The notes below the pieces were generated by a model that was not told where the DNA came from, ran no database searches, and saw nothing but the letters and a program-made list of their open reading frames with translations. This document shows positions 22,191-35,800 of a stretch of 64,000 bases of DNA, piece after piece (position 1 is the first letter of the stretch; each line of letters opens with the position of its first letter). The stretch is from Lunularia cruciata (lineage: Eukaryota > Streptophyta > Marchantiopsida > Lunulariales > Lunulariaceae), in NCBI GenBank assembly GCA_948567375.1, contig OX419758.1, positions 28,153,001-28,217,000 on the forward strand, in the 5' to 3' direction. A program made the position numbers and the translations under genes.

Positions 22191-22384
22191 GCAAGGAAAG
22201 AGCTAGTGATGCAAAGAGATCCAATTTGAGTGGAATGTGCAAATTAGAGATGAGTAGTGAGTACAGAGATACTCAAGTTGATGGGAACCCTAGATTGGTA
22301 GGAGGTGGTAAATAGATCTGATTACAAGAGGAAACTCCAAGCTAAACTAAACCAAAAGAGAAAGATGATGAATCCTGGTCCAAG

Positions 22385-22600
22385 ATGGTGGAGAGTGTTG
22401 TATGAGGTAGAGATTGTGAGGCACATTGCCTTGTGCAATTCCAAGCTAGAAGAGAGTGTGGAGTGAAGTAGAGATCAGGAGACACATTCCCTTGTGCAAC
22501 TCTAGGCTTGGAAGAGAGTGTTGCGTGAGGAAGAGACAAGATCCTCCTCCTTAAGGCACATTGCGTCTTGCAACTCCAAGCTCGAAGTGAGGCTTGAAGA
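22385..22600. repeat. Roughly 75-85-bp tandem repeat, about three copies
   Basis: Units share a core of GAGAGTGTTG (or GTG), then TGAGG/TGAAG, TAGAGA, CACATT, CTTGTGCAA and CTCCAAGCT. They are about 80% alike by eye. No coding signal is seen. Confidence 0.6.
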
Positions 22601-23374
22601 GATTGTTGATGTGAAGCATATCCAAGGGAGGCCGAGAGAGAATGACCCTAAGGCAAGGCGTAGAGAGACAAGTTTGAAAATCAAATAATACTCTCCAAAT
22701 TTAATGGTTCTAAAATAGAGTTTAATCTTTATTTGTAGAGGAGGAAATCCATGGATTTCCTTTCCTTGGTCCATGTCTTTATGAATCAATTAAAAAGGGT
22801 CTATAGAATATTTAACTTGCAATCTAGGGATAAGTTCTCAAAACTCACAACTTTTTTTTGTCACTTTCTTCAAAGCATGACATCAATGTAGATGATGGGG
22901 TTAGCAAGAGTCTAGCCTAGCCGGGATCCATGTTTGATAGGAATAAGATTTCATGTGGGTTAGTGTGTTAGTAGGAGTCAACATGGAGTAGAGGTCAAGG
23001 AAAGAACAAAAATAAAGTTCATGTGTGTTAGTGAGTTAATAAGAGTCGCATCGGAGAGGAGGTTAAGAGGTCAAGGAAAGAATAAAGGTCAAAGGAAAGA
23101 ATACAAGAAAGAATAGAAGTTGAGGAAAATCATAGGTCAAAGAAAAAAAATGGGTTTGTCCTTAGAAATAATTTGGCAAGTTTTGTCCTTAGAAATAACA
23201 TCAGGAAATTAGAAACAGTCTGGAAAGAAAATCATGGGCTCTATTGTTTGTAAATGGCTTTTATCATTAGCCAAGAAGTTAGAAAAAGGGTGGAGAAAGA
23301 AAATCAATTTGCAATAGGAATAGAGAAAGAAAAATCAATGGGTTCTCTATAGTCTCATGTTAGTAAAAGTCATA

Positions 23375-23535
23375 CGAAAAATAAATCTCTAGCAGTGTTG
23401 AGAAAACCACTCTAAATAGTAATATTCACATAAGAGCTTAAATAAATCTCTAGTATTTTTGAGAAAGAAAACCAATCTAGATAGTAAAATCCACATAAAA
23501 GAGTAAATAAATCTCTAGTAGTGTGGAAGGTGGAT
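23375..23535. repeat. Roughly 65-bp tandem repeat, 2.3 copies
   Basis: Units begin AAATAAATCTCTAGTA, continue with TTGAGAAA...CCAATCTAGATAGTAA and end CCACATAAAAGAG. The third copy is truncated. Confidence 0.65.
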
Positions 23536-23781
23536 CTTTGATCTTTGCGATGTTTGCAAATGCACCGATATAGATAAAGAAAATGTATGGAGAATATACA
23601 TAAGAGTACATGTTAGAGGAGTTGAGAATCTACATAAGAGTACATGGTGGTAAGGAGTTTTGAGCTTTTGTTGTAGAGTACATATAGCAATTTTTAGAAG
23701 GTGGTGTTATAGAGGCTATTTTCCTCAATACACACCATCTGAGTGCAAGGTAGAATTTGACAAATGAGATAAAAAAAGGCA

Positions 23782-25110
23782 ATGCATGCCCATGTGTCAA
23801 TGTGGCAAAGTTGTGTTAAATTTGACATTGACATTGGGGATGGATTTAGAGATTTTGATGATATGGATGAAGATGACAATGGTGCTTACATTGAACAATG
23901 TGCTATACTGTTAAGATGGTGGGACTTTGCCCATACCCCTTTCTATTTGGTGGATCAAACCATTGTATAAGACCCTAGGTAATTCATTACTATGCTTTTC
24001 CAAAATCTAGATCTAGTCCCTTTTAAACAATTGATGAGGATGGATGTAAATTCATTTTATACATTGCTTGCTCTAGTTAAGGATCACAAGGTGTTCAAGG
24101 GGAAAACCCTTCAAAGGAAGAAGCAAACTCCTATGTGGATCCAACTTGTTGTTGCCTTGGAAAGATTTGGTCATACTGGGAATGGGGCTTGTATAGATCA
24201 AGGCACCAACTTGTGAGGTATTAGTGTTGGGTCCACCACACAATTCACTGATAGGCAAATTATTGCAATTCTAGCAAATATAGCAAAAGAGTTTGTATGG
24301 CCTAATATGAAGGAAAGAGAAAGGATCTCACAAGTATTTGGAGCAAAATGATTCCTTGGTTGTGTGGGACTGGTTGACAAAACACTTTTCCTACTAGCTC
24401 AATGACCAAAAATTGATGGTGAAACTTATTTTAGTAGGAAAGGAACTTACTCCATCAAAGGATAAGTAGTTTATGACAACATGAGGAGAATTATATACTT
24501 CTTTGGTGGTAAGGATCCATTTGGTGTGGTGAAGTTTAGTTTGAATCTTTTCCTTGGTGTTCATTAGATTGCATCAACATTAGATAGCTAGGATTCTTGC
24601 ATGCTCCATAGTGAGTTCCTTCACAAAGTTCATGCGTTTAGAATTTTATCTCACATTTGCATTTGGATCAAATATGTAAGAATGCATGGCTCTTGCTATG
24701 ACATGAATTTTCTTACAAGGTCAACTACATTGAATGATTTGAGTACAAGAGGAGCCAATGAGTCCTTTGGTCCACATTAGTATCTTCTTGATGATTCTGC
24801 CTATGTGCCCATGAGTCATTTGGTACCTTCTTGTGGAGTGCAATGCTTTAGAGATCAAATAGACTTCAACAAATGTGTAGCTTACACTTGGGTGCTCAAT
24901 GAGCATTGTATAGGGATTTTGAGAAGTAGATGGCATTCATTGCATGAATTGAGAGTTCAACTAAAAAAGAATAAAAAAATAGGAATAGGTATTTGTTAAG
25001 GTAGATTAGTGTATCCATTATTTTGCATAACTTTTTGATAATACATAGACTTATGGGATGATAAAGAAGAACTTGTAGAGATTTAGAGGCAAAAAATCCC
25101 ACTATAGCTC
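23782..25110 (+). pseudogene. PIF/Harbinger-like DDE transposase, decayed (copy 1)
   Basis: Plus-strand pieces in order match DDE_Tnp_4-type transposases. There is an Asp/Glu-rich N-terminus (Asp-Met-Asp-Glu-Asp-Asp), a Met-Arg-Met-Asp-Val-Asn-Ser-Phe block, Gln-Leu-Val-Val-Ala-Leu-Glu-Arg-Phe-Gly, Trp-Pro-Asn-Met-Lys-Glu-Arg, and Cys-Val-Gly-Leu-Val-Asp-Lys-Thr holding the first catalytic Asp (24376-24378). Then come Tyr-Phe-Ser-Arg-Lys-Gly-Thr-Tyr-Ser-Ile, Asp-Asp-Ser-Ala-Tyr-Val-Pro (second Asp, about 24791) and Asn-Glu-His-Cys-Ile-Gly-Ile-Leu (catalytic Glu at 24901). About ten in-frame stops make it dead. I could not fix terminal inverted repeats. Confidence 0.7.
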
Positions 25111-28100
25111 AAAATATATTGGAAGAAGACAAAAAGTTCAATCAATAGGATACTAGATCACATGTTATGTCAAATTGTGTCCTTATCCAAGTCATTGGAC
25201 AAGGACCCATAGTTTGACAAGACTTTGACATAATGTACTATACCACTTTTGTTGAATTTTTCAATGCAGATTTTCAATTTTTTAATCTTGATTAAATTTT
25301 TCAATCTCAAGATGGAGTTCTATGATTCTATCATTAGTCATGGAGTTCTTATGGTTCTGAATGATATGGTCTGGTTCTTGGTCATGGAGTTCCTATGATA
25401 TAGTTTTAAGGTTCATTTCTGAATGTTTGTGATATGGTTTTGTATGATAAGGTCAGATTCCAACTAACAAAATTCCAACTTCACTTCTTGATGAGTAAAG
25501 CACAACCTCAACCACACCAAACACAAACATTGTGCAAACCAAAATGCCACACAAATTGCTTCCAAATACTATGTAAACCATTTGCCCAAAGGTATGCAGT
25601 TTACAAAAAGTGTGAGGCAGTTTGCACAAAGCACATATGGTTGGTTGCATGGCCTTGGGAGCTTGGTTTTCATGGCATTTTGGTGGTTTGCATGACATTT
25701 AGGCTATCATGTTTGAGCCAATTCCCTAGTTTGCATGGTTCTTTGTATTTCTTTATATATCTCTATTAGCCCTTTACTTCTTGACATCATATCCACAACA
25801 TGAACACCTTCTTTAGCCAAGTTTAGGGTGAATGTATTTGTTTCATCATATTTAGCTTACATACTGAGATGAGAACTCTGCTGCCCAAGCATAGCAAATT
25901 TCCAAAAATACATTCAATTTTGGCTTCATTTATGGCCTAGAGATTCTTCAAGTGGTTAAAGGGAAAATGCCATAGACTAATCAAACTGGTACAGAAAAAG
26001 GGTTTTCAATTGTCAAATTACAAATCTGGAACTTGAAGTTAAACTTTTTGGGCATACAAGACTCATGTAGAACAAGATATTAACGAATTTTCATTGGTAC
26101 AAAGTATGCAAAATAAAAAATCACCATAATATAATAAGTGTACAAATAATAATAAGTACAATGTGCAATACCAAGGTATAGTCTATATGCTACCTAGGCT
26201 GCACAATCTAAAACATCATGAAATCTCCTATATACGATGGGTGGTATAAAGAAAAGACTTTAGCACCACATCCATCTTTTGTCACAAGGGTGCATTTGAG
26301 GCTCATAGAACTCTTCCTGGAAGCTCATAAGGATCTGAACTATAATCCCTAAAATGACCAAATGTCCAGTGCTCTTCTAGAAGTCTAAGGCATCATGAGT
26401 AGAGACTCTAAATCTATCTAGAAGATCTACAAGCCTATCTAATAAGGAGGTGCATGAAGCACTAGGTGTATCAACCGGAGCAAATCTTGGAGGATGTATA
26501 GCTCCTGAAGATGGTTTCTACTATAAAGAAGAGCATCACTATCTATAACAAAATAGGTTTATCTCTAAGAGATAAACCTAACAAGGTAAATGTATTGTAT
26601 GGTCTAACCATGAACCTTCTATACTTGTCTAGATATCCATCTATGCCAGCAAGGCAAGCCATGAGATGTGCACTAGTGTATACTCCTATTGGAAGAAAAC
26701 CACAATCATACATAGATTACAAGAAGACCTCCACCTCCTTCTTTGGACAAATAATCCAAAGGATAAGCTCAAAGTGTGTGATGCAATACTCCATAAAATC
26801 CTTCACATTAGGATGTGGGATATACCATAAAGAAGTACTAGCTTTGTAATATTTCCATCCTCTCATACTAATCTACACCACTCCAAGAATGGAGGTAATA
26901 TAAGTCTTGTAGGATCTCTCAAGTCAACAAGACAACGCAAGTCCAAGATTATAATCCTCCTCCTCAAATTTTTGTGGAAAATTATATGTGGGATGAAAAA
27001 TCTAGATATGCTCATCCTTTCTCTAATTTTGGTGAGGTTGGTGAGCCTCAAGACTTCATCCTGCAATAACTACTTCCTCCCTTGAAGTAGAACTAATGTA
27101 TAGTACTAGAAAAGCATAAAGGGGTGGCCATATTACCACCTATCTGATGTCTCCAATACACAATGTCCTCTCTTATATGCAAATAAGGCTCCTTCCTAGG
27201 CCTGCCTATGAGAGTCAACAATGTTTGACCTCCATAAGTGGCTTTCCCAATTGGGCTAGAAGATGAAGTCTGAGTAGCTCTAGTCTCACAATGTTTGCAA
27301 TCTCTCCACTCAATGGTGGTAGTAGAAGCTTTAGTCTCACTAGTGTCATGCACATCCAAAGGGGAAGTCTTAGTTGAGCTAGTCTAATAATGGATACTAC
27401 AAGAGGTATGAGTCCCATATACAAAACAAAGCAATGAGAGGGTGAATCTTTATAAGATCCTACTCCATAATCCCTAAACCCTACCCCACTATGTATGTTC
27501 TCTATTGTCTGAGTACTCACACCAATGTGAGGGAATTCCCTAAGGAGGTGTCACATCTCTTCCTCTAACCATGTAGTCACCTCTTTATGAGCATCCTCAT
27601 ATGCTAGCCTAAGAGAATCCAACAAGGTCCTTGTATCATCTAGATTTCTCTAGGTACTCTCTAGTAGCTCTATAGTAATAGCAAATTCTCTCAAATAAAA
27701 CATGTATTTAATTCTTTATCCCTTAGCCATCAAGTCCCTTTCTCTCATCAATCCACTCCACTCTCTTTCACCAATAAGGCTATCCAACTCTGCAACTCTC
27801 AACCCTTGCTCTCTCTTCTCTCTCCTTCTCTCTAATAGCACTATCTAAGTGTGCTAATCTCTCATAAATAATACTATCCTCAACATATAAGTGCATCTCT
27901 TTCTTGGCTAGTCTTGTCTCTCTCTCTCCATAAAAATATGCTCCTCAAGCCATAGTTGCTCCTCCCTCTCTCCTAGTCTACTCTCATGAAAGCTCAACCT
28001 AAACTCATACTCAACTAGTCAATGCTCTACATACTCAACTAGTAAATGGTGTATAGGACAAAGCTCCTCATCTTGCCTCAACTAGAGGAGCCTTTAGACC

Positions 28101-28403
28101 TAAAGACACAAGAGTCTCTCTAGGTGGAGTAGGGAGCTCAACTTCCATGGGAACACTCTCATGAAAAGAGTGAGCATGGAGAGTGCTCTCATGGGGCTCA
28201 AATGGAGGAAGGGGGTGCTCTCATGTGAAGAGTAAGCATGATGACCTAAAAAAAAAATCTACATATTATCAAACCTCACAACCATTCATACACATCATCT
28301 TATAACATATTCATATCAATGCAACTTCAATGCCAATGACTTTAGAGAACACTCTTATAAAATCATAACCATCATATGCTTTATCATAAATCCACCCAAA
28401 AAA

Positions 28404-28406
<3 letters not shown>
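25111..28406. other. AT-rich DNA with uncertain decayed ORFs
   Basis: The minus strand between about 26500 and 28000 has broken protein-like stretches: a Tyr-Ile-Pro-His-Pro-Asn-Val-Lys-Asp-Phe block near 26800 and a charged Glu/Arg-rich, coiled-coil-like block near 27700-27950. I recognise no family. It is probably an old mobile element, but I cannot prove that. Confidence 0.3.

Positions 28407-28434
<28 letters not shown>
28407..28434. repeat. (TA)n microsatellite
   Basis: A perfect run of 14 TA units lies in AT-rich DNA. Confidence 0.9.
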
Positions 28435-28438
<4 letters not shown>

Positions 28439-31400
28439 TACAATTCTATGCTCTATACAAGTCATTCTAACTCATTCTTGATGTCATCATCATGGTCATT
28501 AGGTGCTTACTCTTTATCATCCTCACACACAATGCCATAGACTTCCTCTAGGGCCATATACAAGCTCTTATTTACCCACAAGTCCAATCTCCATGAACAA
28601 GTGGGTGAGGATCTGACCTATATGGGTCACACAAAAAGCACCTTTAAACTAGGTGGTGAAGTTGTCTCTGAACTACAACTAGCTTGGACTCAATAACTGC
28701 TAAAGTAAGCTCTGCCTAATCAAAGAAGACAAAGGTAGAGTGCTCTATCTTACTCTTCACTATCAAAATGGCATTTCCATGTACTGCTTTGGGACACCTA
28801 GATGTAATAAGAAGAGAGCACATCATTTAGAAGAATGGCCTGAATGTAGTGTATGTACAATGTAATGCTAAATATCTTCTTGCACTATGGTCCCTCATTG
28901 GAAACCAATCTTTAGCCAAAATCTATGGTAATATCTTCCTCTTGGGTATGCTCCCTCTAGGCAGACAAAATGCCTCCTAAGTCATCTTAGCACTCAAAAC
29001 TAACTCCCTCCCTCTAATTCTCCCTTGGTGAGTATCCTTGTTCCATGTTTGTGCAAATTTGGTACACAACTACATTTGCACATCATAACACAAAATGTGG
29101 TTTAGAAATATGGTGCTCTTATGTTAAAAACATGGGGCATAATCTCCAAACTTAGAGTTCAAGGGTTCAATTCCAAAACAATTAGTGTGGCTAAGAACAC
29201 CTAGCCACACTTCTATCAATGCATATGCATTTGATTAATTAATCAAATAGACCTATATGCTCATATATGCTCAAATTGATAAATGCAAGTGCTCTATGCT
29301 CAAACACTCAAATTTATATAGATATAAAAATATGCTCAAACTTAAATCACATATACACTTCAACTTCTATTTTTATTTTCCAAGCAACACCAAAGTACTC
29401 TATGCTCAAGCGGAGTACAATAGAGTACTCTATCCCTAAAAGAAGTTGCTTTTTCCTTATGTTTTATGGTTCAAATATGGAATTGCTAATCATGCAAACC
29501 TATCAAAAACATCCCACAACCAACCGTGCAAGCCAGTGGAAACCATTGGATGGCTTGTGCATCCTATGCAAACAAGTCTAATGGTTTGTACATGTATATT
29601 TTTTTGCATGGGGCCATAGAGGTTTGTGTGGCCAATTTGCATAGGGCTATGTAGAGTTGCAAGAAGTCCAAAATTTCAAATTGCTCAATTTCAATCCAAA
29701 ATCACAAAATGAAACTTTGGGATTCATAATTTGAGAATGACAACCTCACATGGGAGCATATATACTCCATTCCAAGTGCATCCAAATTGTTCTCTTGGAT
29801 TCTTTCTATAGCTTCTTTGATTCTTTCTAGCCTCTTTGATTTGTAGTTTGTCAATCCAACACCATTTCACATTTAGGGCATGTATTAATCAATGTGTTGA
29901 ATGTCACCAGCCAAGATCCTTCAATTTTTTGGTTACCTTGTGCTTCTCTCTATCAAGCACTCTCTCATACCCTTCTATTGCCATGGTTGCTTTGCTCTAA
30001 TATGTTCTTTGCCTTTTGCTCTTTGTTTCTTGTTCTTTGCTCTTTGCTCTCTATTTGGCTCTTTGTCTATCTTTTCTTTGCTCTCTTAGTTCTTTTTGTC
30101 TTTGTTCTCTCCCTTTCCAACCTGAGTGATGGTCAAATATCTATGAGCCTGGTAGTGCAAGTTTGAATTTCTGCTAGTTTTACAAATTCTACGAGTTCTT
30201 GCAAGTTCTTGCAAGTTTCTACAAGTAGCAAGTTTTTGCAAGTAGCTTGTTTGATGCCAATAGTGACTGTGATGCTCCCTCTAGGCAATTGCTTCCCTAT
30301 TCTTGTGGCATTAAACCCTTCTTCCCCTGATTTTTCCCTTCTATTTTGAGTGATTTCTTAAACCCTTCTTCTTCTCTTGATTTTTCCCTTCTCTTCTCTT
30401 TGCTTTGGGTCAATTTCCTGAACTTTTTTCTTTTCTCAAAAATTCCTTTCTCTCTTGGGTGGATTTCCTAAACCCTTCTTCTCTCCTAAAATTCCTAAAC
30501 CCTTCTTCTTCTCTCCAAAGTTCATGAACCCTTCTTCTCCCAAAAATTCCTAAACCCTTCTTCTCATATTTTCAAATGCAAACTTTCCAAAACCCTTTCT
30601 TAGCCATGCAAACCCCTTTCTAGAGATGTGAAAACTAAACCTTCTAAGTTTGATAAACCTCTCTTCTTAGATGCAAAAACCAACACCTAATAAGTTTCAT
30701 AAATCTCTCTTGTTAAACATGCAAACCAAAACCTTCTAAGTTTCAAGCCCCCTAAAAGCAAACCTTTGAACAAATTCTTGATACACTTCATGCAACCAGA
30801 TTTTTTGTCCCCATATCTCTGAAGTTCAGTACTTGCAAACAGCATTTTCTTCTCCAATTTAAAAAGTGAGTGTGAAGAGTCACCCTCAACCCGACCAACC
30901 AACCCATCCCTTCATTTCTTCCTGTCCGAGTCACCCTCCATCATACAAAAATGTGGCATCACACATAAATCAAACTAGATTATGAATTGATAAAGAACAA
31001 TATAGAATCATGAATCAAGCACAAATCTGAATCAGCAAAACTTACCCATAGGTGTAGATAAACAAAGAAGATGATTATATATTGAGAGATAAGCAGAAAT
31101 ACATATCTATCTCAAAAACACATTTCAAGTGGCATTAGTGGCACTCGACCAATACTATTCCTGTTACTCACAAATAGAAATATTCACTATTCTCTACACT
31201 CTATTAGATCTATTGTTACTCACTTTTTTCTACAATTTTTGTCATTATCTAGTGGCACGAGGTTTCATCCAGGGATGAAACCATGCTCATTAGATTCATG
31301 GTACTCTTAATTTTCTTGGGTGTTTTTCTTGCTTTTGCTAACTCTATAATAGCTCTTTGAAACCTTTTGGACTTGGAGCTCCTTTCTTTGATTCTAAAAT

Positions 31401-33969
31401 TCTCCATCTTGACAAGTCTCTTCTTAACCTTTGAATGTATTCTTCTCTATTTCACTTTTCATTCTTAACTTCTCCATCTTTGCAAGTCTTTAAGCGTCAA
31501 TTCATCAAGTCGGCATCTCTCCCTTGCTTCTACTATTTTTGTTTGGAGTTTAATAACTGATCAAGATCATGTGCAAAAGCTACCATTGTAGAGGAGGTTG
31601 GTATCTTAACTCAAGATATCTTTCTCTCCTTCCTTGATTTCACTCTCTCCATCATTTTATCCTACTCCGTCATTCTCACCATCAAGATCTCTTTCTTGAT
31701 CTCCTTTGGTGGCTAGTAGGCCCACACATGGAAGACTTGGTGGAGAATGATGTGAGAAGGTTGTGCTTGCCTCTTCTATTTGACTTGGGCTCTCCTCATG
31801 CTCACTTCTGCTCTCCTTGTACATGTGCTCAATTGCAAAGTCTTGGAAGTATGGTACATAAGAATCATGAGGAACATACTTTGATTCTTGTGTGCTATGT
31901 TCAAGATAAAAAGTAGTGGAATGCAAACCAGTTCTTGATGCAAGTGTGGCTTGCACCAGATGCGTTGTGACTTGGGATCAAGAGTCTTCTTCCAATGTCA
32001 TATTTGCAAATTCATGCTCCACTCCTAAAGTTACAAGGGTAGGCAGAACAATATTAGCTCTACTATCAACCAAACTATCCATTCTGACTTAAGGTGGAGA
32101 CAAATATGATTAAGCTTATCATCAATTGTCCTCAATCCTTGTCTTCTCTCCTTGTTAGTGATTATTGCACATGTGCATTTATCTTTGCAATTCTGAGCAG
32201 ATTTTTATGACACCATGTAACGGGCCTACTTCTTGGTTAATGTCTTTTCATATATCAATTGTTCAAGAAAGCTCTTTCCAAACTTTATTAGGTAAGTGCC
32301 ATGTAGTTGAAGGTTGTGCTCTTACTCATTGGTTTCTTGCAAGGGATTCCATGGATTTGCTTGAAATGCTTTGGTTCCTTGAGATAATCTAGAAGTTGAT
32401 ACCATGCTAAACTTGTCATTGTGTGACTTATGAGAAGGAGTAACCAATTGCAAGGATGGCCTTATGGACACTCCTTTGACACCCATCATGTCCAATAGAT
32501 ACCACCATGTCAAGGAGATCTTGGAATTTGTGTGGATGTGGAGGAGCAATGGATGCGAGGATGGTTGAATTCAAATTGCTAATAGATCTTGATGAGGCAA
32601 AAGCTACAAAGGGTTATCAAATGAGAGTGAGTTGATAGTAGGTGGCTTTCAAAAGCACTTCTTGGGTGACGGTAGGGTACAAGGAATAAGGATAAGGAAT
32701 TTAAATAATAAGAAATAAACTTACACAAATTATAAAATAAGAAAAATATTATTTTGTAGGCTCTTGGACAATTCTTCTTGTAAAATTGAGTTTAAGTCTT
32801 TGTACCGGATTAGATTGTAAAGGGTGGGAGATTGATACCTTTGTAGAGGATTGAGAGATTCAAGAGTTTGAGGTGATTGGAATCAGGGCTAAGTAGACTT
32901 CTTGAGGCAATGTGCTCCATGATATCCATATCCATGACACTCTTGCATACAAGACAAAGCTGACTCCCAAATTACCAATACCGCCATCCCAAATTAACTT
33001 CCCATTCCCTTGTACTACTGGCACCCACTACATTCAATGGAGTGCTAACCAATGCTTTTTTCTAAAAAACTTAAAATTCTCCATTTCCCTCCATCTTGCC
33101 ACCTTTCTCCCTCCTCATCTTCCTAATACCTAATCCTCTCATCTTCATCCTCTACCTTGTACCACCTTCTCTTTCACCTTTCAAATCTATCTAGTTCATT
33201 GCACACCTATTTGCTATTGAGAAAACACCAAAGCTCTCCTCTTAATGAAAATGGAAAATTTTAAAATTTCCCCTCTGATCTCCAATTCATTACACCGCTT
33301 ACACACTCATTACATAGTACTCCCAAGTCACTAAGTACTCAAATTTTGAAAATTTTGCCCAATTCATAATTACAAGCTCACTTATTCACACATGATTCTC
33401 TCCCTCAAAACTCAAGAATCCTCTAGGCACACTTGCCATGATGCATCCTCTCACAAACTTTAGAAACTTGAATTCCCACCATTCCTACCAAATTCACTTA
33501 TGAGAACCAAAAAGTTTCTACTATTACTCCTTAGCTTGTTTTAACATCTACAAAGTGGCATCTCTCCCTTGATGTGGTACATGTATTTAAGATGTAATTC
33601 TTGAGTAATTAAGATGGAATGCTTGATCCTCACCCATAAAATTTTAATATCCAAAAAAGGAAATGACTCATAGACATGTAGATTTATTTATAGCCATTTC
33701 CATTTTGGCAAATTATAGGACATTTTGTACAAGGTTACGGGATCCTTTCTGCTCTTGTAAATAACCCATAGTATGTACTCTTGAAATGCCTTGCTCTTTT
33801 CTTGACCCAAAAATCCTTACAGGATTCTAGTGGGTCATTGGACTTTTAAAAATTAATTAGATGTTAATTAATTCAAATACAAATGGGATGCCAAGTGTCA
33901 CTTTTCCTTAGAATGCAAGAACTTGAAATTTATTTTTTCCCTCTTTTTTTCTTCCTTGCTTCCCGACAG

Positions 33970-33972
<3 letters not shown>
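28435..33972. other. Long AT-rich stretch without a recognisable gene
   Basis: Only short frames are present. At about 30300-30570 the phrase TAAACCCTTCTTCT recurs six or more times at irregular 30-50-bp spacing. At 29900-30170 a Phe/Leu/Cys-rich frame is a by-product of CTTTGCTCTTTG-type simple sequence. At 31657-31956 the minus strand has a 99-codon frame that may be a linker of an old retroelement, but no motif proves it. Confidence 0.35.

Positions 33973-34018
<46 letters not shown>
33973..34018. repeat. (AT)n microsatellite, 23 units
   Basis: A perfect AT dinucleotide run of 46 bp. Confidence 0.95.
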
Positions 34019-34020
<2 letters not shown>

Positions 34021-34442
34021 TCTTTATTTCTTTCTTGCTCCTTGATGGCATTACAAATGCAAATTCAGATGGCATATAGAAATTTGAATTCCATAATTCA
34101 TGTTGTTCTTTGATATCTAACCATTCTTGCTCTTAATTTTATCAAAGGTTGGCTGAGCTTTGATATAGATTATTTTGGATCCTTCTTCATTAGTTCCTTT
34201 GCCAATTATTCATTAGTTCTTGGGCTATTTTGTGGACATTGTAGCATGAAATTTGGAGACTATTTTGGTGCCATTTTCATTAGTTCTTCCACTCCTTTGC
34301 CATTGATTACTATTCTATTATGTGGATTTTGCACTTTTCAGTTAGGGCTGAGCAGACTATCCAAACATTTCTTGTTCCTTTGTATGAGTAAGATCTACTC
34401 CTTGGAATTCTAGCAATTAGGATCCAATAGTTCTTATTTTTG

Positions 34443-34481
34443 CACAAAGAAAGATCAACGGTATCTTGATCTTTCTTTGTG
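34443..34481. repeat. Perfect 16-bp inverted repeat (hairpin)
   Basis: CACAAAGAAAGATCAA is followed by a 7-base loop and its exact reverse complement. It sits next to the N-terminal frame of the second PIF/Harbinger-like remnant. Confidence 0.9.
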
Positions 34482-35800
34482 AAAATAATTCACACCATGC
34501 CTCACCTTACTCAAAGACTATTGAAGAAGGAATTGAAAAAGTTACTTCACTTCCAAGTAGCCAAATTTGATAATAGTGATGAAGAATGGACAAATGGTGA
34601 GTGGTTGGATTCTTCCTTGGATTTAGAAGAATGGAATGAGGAAGAAGAAGATATGGATACAAGAGAGAAGCTTGTAAATGGTGGGGATTTATCTATGAGA
34701 GAAGATATTTGAGGCAAAGAATTCAAAGTCCATGTACTTTAGAATTTGTATACAAATTATTTTCTATTCTTGATCCTCTTACTTTCAAACAGCTCATGAA
34801 GATGGATATTGACTCTTTTGTTACTCAAGGTGCATGATAGTTTTAGAAGAAAGAGGGATTTGAGAAGATACCAAACATTTGTGTGGTTACAAGTGGCATT
34901 AATACTAGATCAATTTGGCCATAATGGGGATAGGGCATGTGTTGCCAAAGAAATGAACTTATGGGGAATCAATGTAGGATGTACAACCAGGTTTACACAA
35001 TGAGTAATCACTGCAATATTTTTTATTCTTAGAAAGGAAGTGCACTGGTCAAGGATTGAGGAGAGATTGAGAATTTCATTTTTGTTTGCTCAAAAAGGAT
35101 TTCCATGGTGTGTAGTCTAGTAGATGGTACTTTGTTTCATCTATCACAAAGGCCAAAACATTGATAAGGAAGTTTTCTTCATCAAAAAAGGAAGTTACTC
35201 AATCAATGGTAAGGTGATATACAATGATCAAATGCCAAATTATACACTTTGTCGGAGGTAAAAGGCTTCCCAAATCTTGAGTATTCTTAATGAAAGTTTA
35301 TGGATTTTTGGATTAGTTGTATTTAGATATGGCTAATGAAGGCCATGATTTTGCTCAAGAATACCTGGATTATGTCATGATATGACATATTTAAAGAAGT
35401 CAGAGCTTTGATCATAATTTAGTCATAAAGGAGCTGGTGGGTTTATTTGAGAGCCATCAATATTTATTAGGAGATACTGAATATGTGTCAATGAGTCATC
35501 CTTGTACCTTCATCTAAACAAGCAAATATGCAAGAAAAGAAGTACCTCAATTGTAGTGTGGCTCAAAATGAGGTCTCTAAATGAACATTTCATTGGGATC
35601 CAAAAAGCATATTTGCATTCTCTACAAGAGTTCAAGGTTCAATTGAATAACATAAGAAGTAACTCACACCTTTTACATTGGATTTCCATTTGTGTTATAT
35701 TGCACAATTTTTTGATAAATAGGTGCAATCTATGTGAGGAAGAAAAGGAAAACATGAGAGAAGAGAAAAATCCAATACCTTCATTTACTTAGAGAAGTAG
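34479..35800 (+). pseudogene. PIF/Harbinger-like DDE transposase, decayed (copy 2)
   Basis: It has the same order of blocks as the copy at 23.8-25.1 kb. The acidic N-terminus is Asp-Ser-Asp-Glu-Glu-Trp followed by Leu-Asp-Leu-Glu-Glu-Trp-Asn-Glu-Glu-Glu-Glu-Asp. Then come Gln-Val-Ala-Leu-Ile-Leu-Asp-Gln-Phe-Gly, Leu-Leu-Gly-Asp-Thr-Glu-Tyr-Val (second Asp near 35473), Asn-Glu-His-Phe-Ile-Gly-Ile (Glu near 35583), and Trp-Ile-Ser-Ile-Cys-Val-Ile-Leu-His-Asn-Phe-Leu-Ile at the C-terminus. The first catalytic-Asp region is too broken to read. The two copies differ enough to be old and independent. Confidence 0.65.

Noticed and set aside
29894-30166. A 90-codon Phe/Leu/Cys-rich frame that resembles a membrane protein
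   Set aside because: It is produced by repeated CTTTGCTCTTTG-type sequence.
30300-30570. Repeated TAAACCC phrases suggesting an interstitial telomere tract
   Set aside because: The spacing is irregular and separated by TTCTTCT; there is no tandem TTTAGGG array.
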